From NCBI RefSeq assembly GCF_041146795.1, contig NC_135182.1, forward strand, positions 3,000,501-3,064,500: DNA of 64,000 bases. The letters run 5' to 3'. This DNA is from Maylandia zebra (lineage: Eukaryota; Chordata; Actinopteri; Cichliformes; Cichlidae). Both the position numbers and the translations under genes were made by a program. The notes below the pieces were generated by a model. It did not search any database, was not told the origin of the DNA, and saw nothing but the letters and a program-made list of their open reading frames with translations. The stretch's first letter is position 1. Each line of letters begins with the position of its first letter. Shown here in pieces: positions 45,573-57,100 of the stretch.

Positions 45573-45993
45573 TCAGGGTGAGGTCGTGGACGAAAGAAGG
45601 AGGACCCAAACGCTGGACTCACGGTGCAGAAATGAAGGGGATTTATTGGAGGGTGAGTGAACAAAGCAGGACAGATGGAGTGACTGGCTGGCTGAAAGAC
45701 TGGAAGACTGGAAGAATGGCTGGCTGACTAACTGAACATACAGACGGAGGGACGACATGAACATCAACATCAATGACACGACAGAGAACTGGTGAAACCG
45801 AGGAACTTAAATACACAGGTGAATGATGACAATGATTGGAAACAGGTGAGTACAGGGCTGAACATAATCTGACTAATGACACGGGAGACAAGCTGACACG
45901 GGAAAAAACAGGAAGTGAGAACATTAATGTGGCGAACCAAACTGAACATGAACAAACTGAAATCACTGGGTCAACGACCCAGGAACCCTGACA
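45573..45993 (-). repeat. 5' LTR (right copy)
   Basis: About 421 bp. Its inner start reads ATTCAGGGTGAGG, so the inner TGTC-type border is altered or displaced compared with the left LTR. By eye it otherwise matches the left LTR nearly base for base. Confidence 0.85.
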
Positions 45994-45998
45994 GCTAT

Positions 45999-46801
45999 AA
46001 TCATACAGTGAGGTCAAATGTCAATTATAGTTATAGGTTCTTGCTATATGTTATAACATAAACACAGCACAGTTGTAAGAATAATAGTTTCTAGGTTCTA
46101 AGGCTTTTTGTCAGTTTAATAGTGAGCTTTACGAGACTCATTTTCGTGCCAAAGGCTCGCACAGGCCTAAGTTCCCTTATGACAACTAGAGCTGGAAACA
46201 AGACCTCAAGCGATCCTAAGGCTAATTAGCACGGCTAGCATTTAAAAAACATCTGTTAAATGTTGTCATTGCTAGCATATACCTGTATTACAGCATGGTA
46301 AGTAGCGAGAACGCAAAGTTTTTGTTACCTTTGAAAAGAAAAATGTGAAGCTGTAATATTAGCATGAGCTATGCTAATGTTATTCACTGAAACAAACATC
46401 TCAGGTACTGACTTACTGCTTTCTAATATCTGTGTTTATTTCTGGATATACCTACATGGTTATTAGACATCCCACATAAAGGGTGACAAAGGCAGTAACT
46501 ATAAATGACCATAACTTTACTGTAAATTACACTGATGGGCTCAGTTCATATAGTTATATCACGTGCACACGCATGTTAGCAACCGTAACCATGCAGGCTG
46601 TTGGTATATGAATGCTGCGCAAGGTTCCAGCTGTTCCTTTACACTTGCTCTTGGATTTGTCTTGACCTGCTCCAAGCTCAGCTTGTGGAAAGATAACTTT
46701 TGGAGAATATTTCTACAGAAAGCGGATTTTACTACAAAGCAACAACAACTACTGCATCTTTGGATCTTTTGTACTTGTGTTTCATCATAACAGCAAAGCT
46801 T
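45999..46801. other. no recognised gene
   Basis: AT-rich sequence right of the LTR element; contains possible exon sequence only toward its right end (see the next entries). Confidence 0.35.
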
Positions 46802-46837
46802 GAAGATCGTGGACCCCGACTCGTCGACAGCCACCAG
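46563..46837 (+). other. possible exon ending in a splice donor
   Basis: The plus strand runs into CCACCAG|GTACAT with the last exon base at 46837, about 1.08 kb before the acceptor at 47914. An unbroken 75-codon frame starts at 46563 but stops before the donor. No homology was recognised; an untranslated exon is possible. Confidence 0.25.
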
Positions 46838-47914
46838 GTACATTTCAAAATTTCTTCAATTATTTCAAGAATCACTAGATGACTATAGTAATTTTACAGG
46901 TTCCAGTGTGAATATCACGTTTTAATGTGATCAAAATAAGTGTGTTCTAAGACTTTTCCTGGCAAATCGCTTTTATGCTTTAAATTTTCCAGGAGAGGTG
47001 TAGAATTTATTACCGACTGGTGTATGAATGTGAAAAAAGGTTTTACTTTGATTTGAAGCCTTCAAATTTGACACTTTTTTCCAATGAAATGGTTAAAATG
47101 AGCTTAAAATTCGTAAAATGCCCCCCTCCCCAAATATACATATGTATATGTGTATATCGGTTTCTATGGTAACAGCATCTCCTCACAATGTTAGGGACAT
47201 ATAGGAGTAAACACACCAGGTCCCCTGTAGGTCCTGACATCATTTTCTTCTCTGGATCAAAGGCTTCATTTAAATAAACTATAACTTTTTCCCAGCTACA
47301 TATGCGATGATAAATAAAATAAAATGAAATAATATAAAAAAGAATATTGAAAACATCAATCATAGTAAAAAATATTCATGAAGTCAAACTGTTACAAAAA
47401 TGTGTTTTATTTTTAAAATTGTGTGTGGAGTTCTACTGCCTTTTTTGTATTAGCAATATTTAGGACATGGAATTGGTACATGGGGAGATTAAATGTTTCG
47501 TTATATTTTACATCGTTAATGAAAGAATTAAAAAAAATATGAGAATGAGCTGCTAAATTATTTATGAATTTACTGCAGTATGCTATTCATGTCCAGTTCT
47601 TTACAAATCAGTACCTATTATCCATGACCTAGTCCAACGTAGTGTTTGCATAAAGGTTTAAAAAGAACAAATAAACAAAATGAATGTATACAAAATACAA
47701 TACTGTTACCTTAAAAGTGTAGTGTGCACAGAGTGAGCTGCCTTGGCAGAGATTTGGATGCTTCACTTAATGATTGTGGACATAGTTGAAATCTTGTTTT
47801 CTTCTCACATGAACAAGTAAAGTGTCATTCAGTCTGATATGAATGTAGCCTGTAGCTTTAGCACTGGGTGCTTACTACATTCCTACTGTTATTTTAAACT
47901 TTGTTTCCTTACAG

Positions 47915-48048
47915 GCTGTCTTGACTACATTGTTGAACGTCCCAAGAACGAGACTTTTCTGAAGTCATCAGGATCCTTGATGACAGTCTCCTGAGCGCCA
48001 TCTCTTCTGATGAAGCGTGGGACACTGATACCGAGCGTGTCAGTAAAG
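47915..48048 (+). other. possible 134 bp exon just before the satellite
   Basis: The acceptor TTTCCTTACAG precedes 47915 and the donor AAAG|GTGAGT follows 48048. One frame gives TSQERDFSEVIRILDDSLLS then AISSDEAWDTD; another gives CLDYIVERPKNETF at the start, suggesting one indel in a once-coding exon. A second GTGAGT donor follows at about 48126 after similar wording. The next exon would lie beyond the satellite or outside the window. The family was not recognised. Confidence 0.35.
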
Positions 48049-48148
48049 GTGAGTACATCGCCCTCTCATCCTCCCCCTCTTCTCATGAAGAACTGGATGC
48101 TGATGCGTGTCAGTGAAGTGGAAGGTGAGTACCCCCTCCCCACCTCGC

Positions 48149-51100
48149 TTTTTTGCACTGAGGTCTGCTTATTGTAAATATCTTGTACTTGTTTGAACAC
48201 CTTTTCATGTCAAAGTTGGCCTCTGTGCTTATCAGTGTTGGAAAGACTCTTTCTTGCACTGAGGTCTGCTTATTGTAAATATCTTGTACTTGTTTGAACA
48301 CCTTTTCATGTCAAAGTTGGCCTCTGTGATTTTTCCGTGTTGGAAAGACTCTTTCTTGCACTGAGGTCTGCTTATTGTAAATATCTTGTACTTGTTTGAA
48401 CACCTTTTAATGTCAAAGTTGGCCTCTGTGCTTTTTCAGTGTTGGAAAGACTCTTTCTTGCACTGAGGTCTGCTTATTGTAAATATCTTGTACTTGTTTT
48501 TACACCTTTTAATGTCAAAGTTGGCCTCTGTGCTTATCAGTGTTGGAAAGACTCTTTCTTGCACTGAGGTCTGCTTATTGTAAATATCTTGTACTTGTTT
48601 TTACACCTTTTAATGTCAAAGTTGGCCTCTGTGCTTTTTCAGTGTTGGAAAGACTCTTTCTTGCACTGAGGTCTGCTTATTGTAAATATCTTGTACTTGT
48701 TTTTACACCTTTTAATGTCAAAGTTGGCCTCTGTGCTTATCAGTGTTGGAAAGACTCTTTCTTGCACTGAGGTCTGCTTATTGTGAATATCTTGTACTTG
48801 TTTTTACACCTTTTCATGTCAAAGTTGGCCTCTGTGCTTATCAGTGTTGGAAAGACTCTTTCTTGCACTGAGGTCTGCTTATTGTAAATATCTTGTACTT
48901 GTTTTTACACCTTTTCATGTCAAAGTTGGCCTCTGTGCTTTTTCAGTGTTGGAAAGACTCTTTCTTGCACTGAGGTCTGCTTATTGTGAATATCTTGTAC
49001 TTGTTCTTAAACCTTTTCATGTCAAAGTTGGCCTTTATGCTTATCAGTGTTGGAAAGACTCTTTCTTGCACTGAGTTCTGCTTATTGTAAATATCTTGTA
49101 CTTGTTTTTACACCTTTTCATGTCAAAGTTGGCCTCTGTGATTTTTCTCTGTTGGAAACTCTTTTTCTTGCACTGAGGTCTGCTTATTGTGAATATCTTG
49201 TACTTGTTTTTACACCTTTTAATGTCAAAGTTGGCCTTTGTGCTTTTTTCAGTGTTGGAAAGACTCTTTCTTGCACTGAGGTCTGCTTATTGTAAATATC
49301 TTGTACTTGTTTTTACACCTTTTCATGTCAAAGTTAGCCTCTTTGCTTATCAGTGTTGGAAACTCTTTTTCTTGCACTAAGGCCTGCTTATTGTGAACAT
49401 CTTGTATTTGTTTGAACACCTTTTCATGTCAAAGTTGGCCTCTGTGATTTTTCCGTGTTGGAAAGACTCTTTCTTGCACTGAGGTCTGCTTATTGTAAAT
49501 ATCTTGTACTTGTTTGAACACCTTTTCATGTCAAAGTTGGCCTTTGTGCTTATCAGTGTTGGAAAGACTCTTTCTTGCACTGAGGTCTGCTTATTGTAAA
49601 TATCTTGTACTTGTTTGAACACCTTTTCATGTCAAAGTTGGCCTTTGTGCTTATCAGTGTTGGAAAGACTCTTTCTTGCACTGAGGGCTGCTTATTGTGA
49701 ACATCTTGTATTTGTTTGAACACCTTTTCATGTCAAAGTTGGCCTCTGTGATTTTTCCGTGTTGGAAAGACTCTTTCTTGCACTGAGGTCTGCTTATTGT
49801 AAATATCTTGTACTTGTTTGAACACCTTTTCATGTCAAAGTTGGCCTCTGTGCTTTTTCAGTGTTGGAAAGACTCTTTCTTGCACTGAGGTCTGCTTATT
49901 GTAAATATCTTGTACTTGTTTGAACACCTTTTCATGTCAAAGTTGGCCTTTGTGCTTATCAGTGTTGGAAAGACTCTTTCTTGCACTGAGGTCTGCTTAT
50001 TGTAAATATCTTGTACTTGTTTTTACACCTTTTAATGTCAAAGTTGGCCTCTGTGCTTATCAGTGTTGGAAAGACTCTTTCTTGCACTGAGGTCTGCTTA
50101 TTGTAAATATCTTGTACTTGTTTTTACACCTTTTCATGTCAAAGTTGGCCTTTGTGCTTATCAGTGTTGGAAAGACTCTTTCTTGCAATGAGGTCTGCTT
50201 ATTGTAAATATCTTGTACTTGTTTTTACACCTTTTAATGTCAAAGTTGGCCTCTTTGCTTATCAGTGTTGGAAACTCTTTTTCTTTCACTGAGGCCTGCT
50301 TATTGTGAACATCTTGTACTTGTTTGAACACCTTTTCATGTCAAAGTTGGCCTCTGTCCTTATCAGTGTTGGAAAGCCTCTTTCTTGCACTGAGGTCTGC
50401 TTATTGTAAATATCTTGTACTTGTTTTTACACCTTTTCATGTCAAAGTTGGCCTTTGTGCTTATCAGTGTTGGAAAGACTCTTTCTTGCAATGAGGTCTG
50501 CTTATTGTAAATATCTTGTACTTGTTTTTACACCTTTTAATGTCAAAGTTGGCCTCTTTGCTTATCAGTGTTGGAAACTCTTTTTCTTTCACTGAGGCCT
50601 GCTTATTGTGAACATCTTGTACTTGTTTGAACACCTTTTCATGTCAAAGTTGGCCTTTGTGCTTATCAGTGTTGGAAAGACTCTTTCTTGCACTGAGGTC
50701 TGCTTATTGTAAATATCTTCTACTTGTTTTTACACCTTTTAATGTCAAAGTTGGCCTTTGTGCTTATCAGTGTTGGAAAGACTCTTTCTTGCACTGAGGT
50801 CTGCTTATTGTAAATATCTTCTACTTGTTTTTACACCTTTTAATGTCAAAGTTGGCCTCTTTGCTTATCAGTGTTAGAAAGACTCTTTCTTGCACTGAGG
50901 TCTGCTTATTGTAAATATCTTCTACTTGTTTTTACACCTTTTAATGTCAAAGTTGGCCTTTGTGCTTATCAGTGTTGGAAAGACTCTTTCTTGCACTGAG
51001 GTCTGCTTATTGTAAATATCTTCTACTTGTTTTTACACCTTTTAATGTCAAAGTTGGCCTTTGTGCTTATCAGTGTTGGAAAGACTCTTTCTTGCACTGA

Positions 51101-54100
51101 GGTCTGCTTATTGTAAATATCTTCTACTTGTTTTTACACCTTTTAATGTCAAAGTTGGCCTTTGTGCTTATCAGTGTTGGAAAGACTCTTTCTTGCACTG
51201 AGGTCTGCTTATTGTAAATATCTTGTACTTGTTTGAACACCTTTTAATGTCAAAGTTGGCCTCTGTGATTTTTCCGTGTTGGAAAGACTCTTTCTTGCAC
51301 TGAGGTCTGCTTATTGTAAATATCTTGTACTTGTTTTTACACCTTTTAATGTCAAAGTTGGCCTCTGTGCTTATCAGTGTTAGAAAGACTCTTTCTTGCA
51401 CTGAGGTCTGCTTATTGTAAATATCTTGTACTTGTTTTTACACCTTTTAATGTCAAAGTTGGCCTCTGTGCTTATCAGTGTTGGAAAGACTATTTCTTGC
51501 ACTGAGGTCTACTTATTGTAAATATCTTGTACTTGTTTGAACACCTTTTCATGTCAAAGTTGGCCTCTGTGATTTTTCTGTGTTGGAAACTCTTTTTCTT
51601 GCACTGAGGCCTGCTTATTGTAAATATCTTGTACTTGTTTTTACACCTTTTCATGTCAAAGTTGGCCTCTTTGCTTATCAGTGTTGGAAACTCTTTTTCT
51701 TGCACTGAGGCCTGCTTATTGTGAATATCTTGTACTTGTTTTTACACCTTTTAATGTCAAAGTTGGCCTCTGTGCTTATCAGTGTTGGAAAGACTCTTTC
51801 TTGCACTGAGGTCTGCTTATTGTTAATATCTTGTACATGTTTTTACAACTTTTAATGTCAAAGTTGGCCTCTTTGATTTTTCAGTGTTGGAAAGCCTCTT
51901 TCTTGCACTGAGGTCTGCTTATTGTGAATATCTTGTACTTGTTTGAACACCTTTTCATGTCAAAGTTGGCCTCTGTGCTTATCAGTGTTGGAAAGACTCT
52001 TTCTTGCACTGAGGTCTGCTTATTGTAAATATCTTGTACTTGTTTTTACACCTTTTAATGTCAAAGTTGGCCTCTGTGCTTATCAGTGTTGGAAAGACTC
52101 TTTCTTGCACTGAGGTCTGCTTATTGTAAATATCTTGTACTTGTTTTTACACCTTTTAATGTCAAAGTTGGCCTCTGTGCTTATCAGTGTTGGAAACTCT
52201 TTTTCTTGCACTGAGGCCTGCTTATTGTGAACATCTTGTACTTGTTTGAACACCTTTTCACGTCAAAGTTGGCCTCTGAGATTTTTCCGTGTTGGAAAGA
52301 CTCTTTCTTGCACTTAGGTCTGCTTATTGTAAATATCTTGTACTTGTTTTTACACCTTTTAATGTCAAAGTTGGCCTCTTTCAATTTTCAGTGTTGGAAA
52401 AACTCTTTCTTGCACTGAGGTCTGCTTATTGTAAATATCTTGTACTTGTTTTTACACCTTTTAATGTCAAAGTTGGCTTCTGTGCTTATCAGTGTTGGAA
52501 AGACTCTTTCTTGCACTGAGGGCTGCTTATTGTAAATATCTTGTACTTGTTTGAACACCTTTTAATGTCAAAGTTGGCCTCTGTGCTTATCAGTGTTGGA
52601 AAGACTATTTCTTGCACTGAGGTCTACTTATTGTAAATATCTTGTACTTGTTTGAACACCTTTTCATGTCAAAGTTGGCCTCTGTGATTTTTCCGTGTTG
52701 GAAACTCTTTTTCTTGCACTGAGGCCTGCTTATTGTGAACATCTTGTACTTGTTTGAATACCTTTTCATGTCAAAGTTGGCCTCTGTGATTTTTCCGTGT
52801 TGGAAAGACTCTTTCTTGCACTGAGGTCTGGTTATTGTAAATATCTTGTACTTGTTTTTACACCTTTTAATGTCAAAGTTGGCCTCTGTGCTTATCAGTG
52901 TTGGAAAGACTCTTTCTTGCACTGAGGTCTGCTTATTGTAAATATCTTGTACTTGTTTTTACACCTTTTAATGTCAAAGTTGGCCTCTGTGCTTATCAGT
53001 GTTGGAAAGACTCTTTCTTGCACTGAGGTCTGCTTATTGTGAACATCTTGTACTTGTTTGAACACCTTTTCATGTCAAAGTTGGCCTCTGTGATTTTTCC
53101 GTGTTGGAAAGACTCTTTCTTGCACTGAGGTCTGCTTATTGTAAATATCTTGTACTTGTTTGAACACCTTTTCATGTCAAAGTTGGCCTCTGTGATTTTT
53201 CCGTGTTGGAAAGACTCTTTCTTGCACTGAGGTCTGCTTATTGTAAATATCTTGTACTTGTTTGAACACCTTTTAATGTCAAAGTTGGCCTCTGTGCTTA
53301 TCAGTGTTGGAAAGACTCTTTCTTGCACTGAGGTCTGCTTATTGTGAACATCTTGTACTTGTTTGAACACCTTTTAATGTCAAAGTTGGCCTCTTTCAAT
53401 TTTCAGTGTTGGAAAGACTCTTTCTTGCACTGAGGTCTGCTTATTGTTAATATCTTGTATTTGTTTGAACACCTTTTAATGTCAAAGTTGGCCTCTGTGC
53501 TTATCAGTGTTGGAAAGACTCTTTCTTGCACTGAGGTCTGCTTATTGTGAACATCTTGTACTTGTTTGAACACCTTTTCATGTCAAAGTTGGCCTCTGTG
53601 ATTTTTCCGTGTTGGAAAGACTCTTTCTTGCACTGAGGTCTGCTTATTGTTAATATGTTGTACTTGTTTTTACACCTTTTAATGTCAAAGTTGGCCTCTG
53701 TGCTTATCAGTGTTGGAAAGACTCTTTCTTGCACCGAGGTCTGCTTATTGTAAATATCTTGTACTTGTTTTTACACCTTTTAATGTCAAAGTTGGCCTCT
53801 GTGCTTATCAGTGTTGGAAAGACTCTTTCTTGCACCGAGGTCTGCTTATTGTAAATATCTTGTACTTGTTTTTACACCTTTTCATGTCAAAGTTGGCCTC
53901 TGTGCTTATCAGTGTTGGAAAGACTCTTTCTTGCAATGAGGTCTGCTTATTGTAAATATCTTGTACTTGTTCTTACACCTTTTAATGTCAAAGTTGGCCT
54001 CTGTGCTTTTTCAGTGTTGGAAAGACTCTTTCTTGCACTGAGGTCTGCTTATTGTAAATATCTTGTACTTGTTTGAACACCTTTTCATGTCAAAGTTGGC

Positions 54101-57100
54101 CTTTGTGCTTATCAGTGTTGGAAAGCCTCTTTCTTGCACTGAGGCCTGCTTATTGTGAATATCTTGTACTTGTTTGAACACCTTTTCATGTCAAAGTTGG
54201 CCTCTGTGATTTTTCCGTGTTGGAAAGACTCTTTCTTGCACTGAGGTCTGCTTATTGTAAATATCTTGTACTTGTTTGAACACCTTTTCATGTCAAAGTT
54301 GGCCTCTTTGCTTATCAGTGTTGGAAACTCTTTTTCTTGCACTAAGGCCTGCTTATTGTGAACATCTTGTACTTGTTTGAACACCTTTTCATGTCAAAGT
54401 TGGCCTTTGTGCTTATCAGTGTTGGAAAGCCTCTTTCTTGCACTGAGGTCTGCTTATTGTAAATATCTTGTACTTGTTTGAACACCTTTTAATGTCAAAG
54501 TTGGCCTCTGTGATTTTTCCGTGTTGGAAAGACTCTTTCTTGCACTGAGGTCTGCTTATTGTAAATATCTTGTACTTGTTTTTACACCTTTTAATGTCAA
54601 AGTTGGCCTCTGTGCTTATCAGTGTTAGAAAGACTCTTTCTTGCACTGAGGTCTGCTTATTGTAAATATCTTGTACTTGTTTTTACACCTTTTAATGTCA
54701 AAGTTGGCCTCTGTGCTTATCAGTGTTGGAAAGACTATTTCTTGCACTGAGGTCTACTTATTGTAAATATCTTGTACTTGTTTGAACACCTTTTCATGTC
54801 AAAGTTGGCCTCTGTGATTTTTCTGTGTTGGAAACTCTTTTTCTTGCACTGAGGCCTGCTTATTGTAAATATCTTGTACTTGTTTTTACACCTTTTCATG
54901 TCAAAGTTGGCCTCTTTGCTTATCAGTGTTGGAAACTCTTTTTCTTGCACTGAGGCCTGCTTATTGTGAATATCTTGTACTTGTTTTTACACCTTTTAAT
55001 GTCAAAGTTGGCCTCTGTGCTTATCAGTGTTGGAAAGACTCTTTCTTGCACTGAGGTCTGCTTATTGTTAATATCTTGTACATGTTTTTACAACTTTTAA
55101 TGTCAAAGTTGGCCTCTTTGATTTTTCAGTGTTGGAAAGCCTCTTTCTTGCACTGAGGTCTGCTTATTGTGAATATCTTGTACTTGTTTGAACACCTTTT
55201 CATGTCAAAGTTGGCCTCTGTGCTTATCAGTGTTGGAAAGACTCTTTCTTGCACTGAGGTCTGCTTATTGTAAATATCTTGTACTTGTTTTTACACCTTT
55301 TAATGTCAAAGTTGGCCTCTTTCAATTTTCAGTGTTGGAAAGACTCTTTCTTGCACTGAGGTCTGCTTATTGTAAATATCTTGTACTTGTTTTTACACCT
55401 TTTCATGTCAAAGTTGGCCTCTGTGCTTATCAGTGTTGGAAAGACTCTTTCTTGCACTGAGGTCTGCTTATTGTAAATATCTTCTACTTGTTTTTACACC
55501 TTTTAATGTCAAAGTTGGCCTCTTTCCTTATCAGTGTTGGAAACTCTTTTTCTTGCACTAAGGCCTGCTTATTGTGAACATCTTGTACTTGTTTTTACAC
55601 CTTTTAATGTCAAAGTTGGCCTTTGTGCTTATCAGTGTTGGAAATACTCTTTCTTGCACTGAGGTCTGCTTATTGTGAATATCTTGTACTTGTTTTTACA
55701 CCTTTTAATGTCAAAGTTGGCCTTTGTGCTTATCAGTGTTGGAAAGACTCTTTCTTGCAATGAGGTCTGCTTATTGTAAATATCTTGTACTTGTTTTTAC
55801 ACCTTTTCATGTCAAAGTTGGCCTCTGTGCTTATCAGTGTTGGAAAGACTCTTTCTTGCACTGAGGTCTGCTTATTGTGAATATCTTGTACTTGTTTTTA
55901 CACCTTTTAATGTCAAAGTTGGCCTTTGTGCTTATCAGTGTTGGAAAGACTCTTTCTTGCAATGAGGTCTGCTTATTGTAAATATCTTGTACTTGTTTTT
56001 ACACCTTTTAATGTCAAAGTTGGCCTCTTTGCTTATCAGTGTTGGAAACTCTTTTTCTTGCACTGAGGCCTGCTTATTGTAAATATCTTCTACTTGTTTT
56101 TACACCTTTTAATGTCAAAGTTGGCCTCTTTGCTTATCAGTGTTGGAAACTCTTTTTCTTGCACTAAGGCCTGCTTATTGTGAACATCTTGTACTTGTTT
56201 TTACACCTTTTAATGTCAAAGTTGGCCTTTGTGCTTATCAGTGTTGGAAATACTCTTTCTTGCACTGAGGTCTGCTTATTGTAAATATCTTGTACTTGTT
56301 TGAACACCTTTTAATGTCAAAGTTGGCCTCTGTGCTTATCAGTGTTGGAAAGACTCTTTCTTGCACTGAGGTCTGCTTATTGTGAAAATCTTGTACTTGT
56401 TTTTACACCTTTTAATGTCAAAGTTGGCCTTTGTGCTTATCAGTGTTGGAAAGACTCTTTCTTGCAATGAGGTCTGCTTATTGTAAATATCTTGTACTTG
56501 TTTTTACACCTTTTAATGTCAAAGTTGGCCTCTTTGCTTATCAGTGTCGGAAACTCTTTTTCTTGCACTGAGGCCTGCTTATTGTGAACATCTTGTACTT
56601 GTTTGAACACCTTTTCATGTCAAAGTTGGCCTCTGTGATTTTTCCGTGTTGGAAAGACTCTTTCTTGCACTGAGGTCTGCTTATTGTAAATATCTTGTAC
56701 TTGTTTTTACACCTTTTAATGTCAAAGTTGGCCTCTGTCCTTTTCAGTGTTGGAAAGACTCTTTCTTGCACTGAGGTCTGCTTATTGTAAATATCTTGTA
56801 CTTGTTTTTACACCTTTTAATGTCAAAGTTGGCCTCTGTCCTTATCAGTGTTGGAAAGACTCTTTCTTGCACTGAGGTCTGCTTATTGTAAATATCTTGT
56901 ACTTGTTTTTACACCTTTTCATGTCAAAGTTGGCCTCTTTGCTTATCAGTGTTGGAAACTCTTTTTCTTGCACTAAGGCCTGCTTATTGTGAACATCTTG
57001 TACTTGTTTTTACACCTTTTAATGTCAAAGTTGGCCTCTGTGCTTATCAGTGTTGGAAAGACTCTTTCTTGCACTGAGGTCTGCTTATTGTAAATATCTT

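Larger units (their letters stand above)
42928..45993 (-). mobile_element. non-autonomous LTR retrotransposon, 3.1 kb
   Basis: Direct repeats 42928-43342 and about 45573-45993 are near-identical, with ends TGTCAGGG and CCCTGACA (TG..CA). The pentamer GCTAT flanks the element on both sides (42923-42927, 45994-45998). A polypurine tract (minus strand GGAGGGGGGGGTA, about 43355-43343) abuts the left repeat, so that repeat is the 3' LTR and the element reads leftward. Inside there is one long proline-rich ORF and GC-rich minisatellites. No protease, RT, RNase H or integrase motif was seen in any frame. A tRNA primer site was not recognised; the ORF's ATG directly abuts the 5' LTR. Confidence 0.88.
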
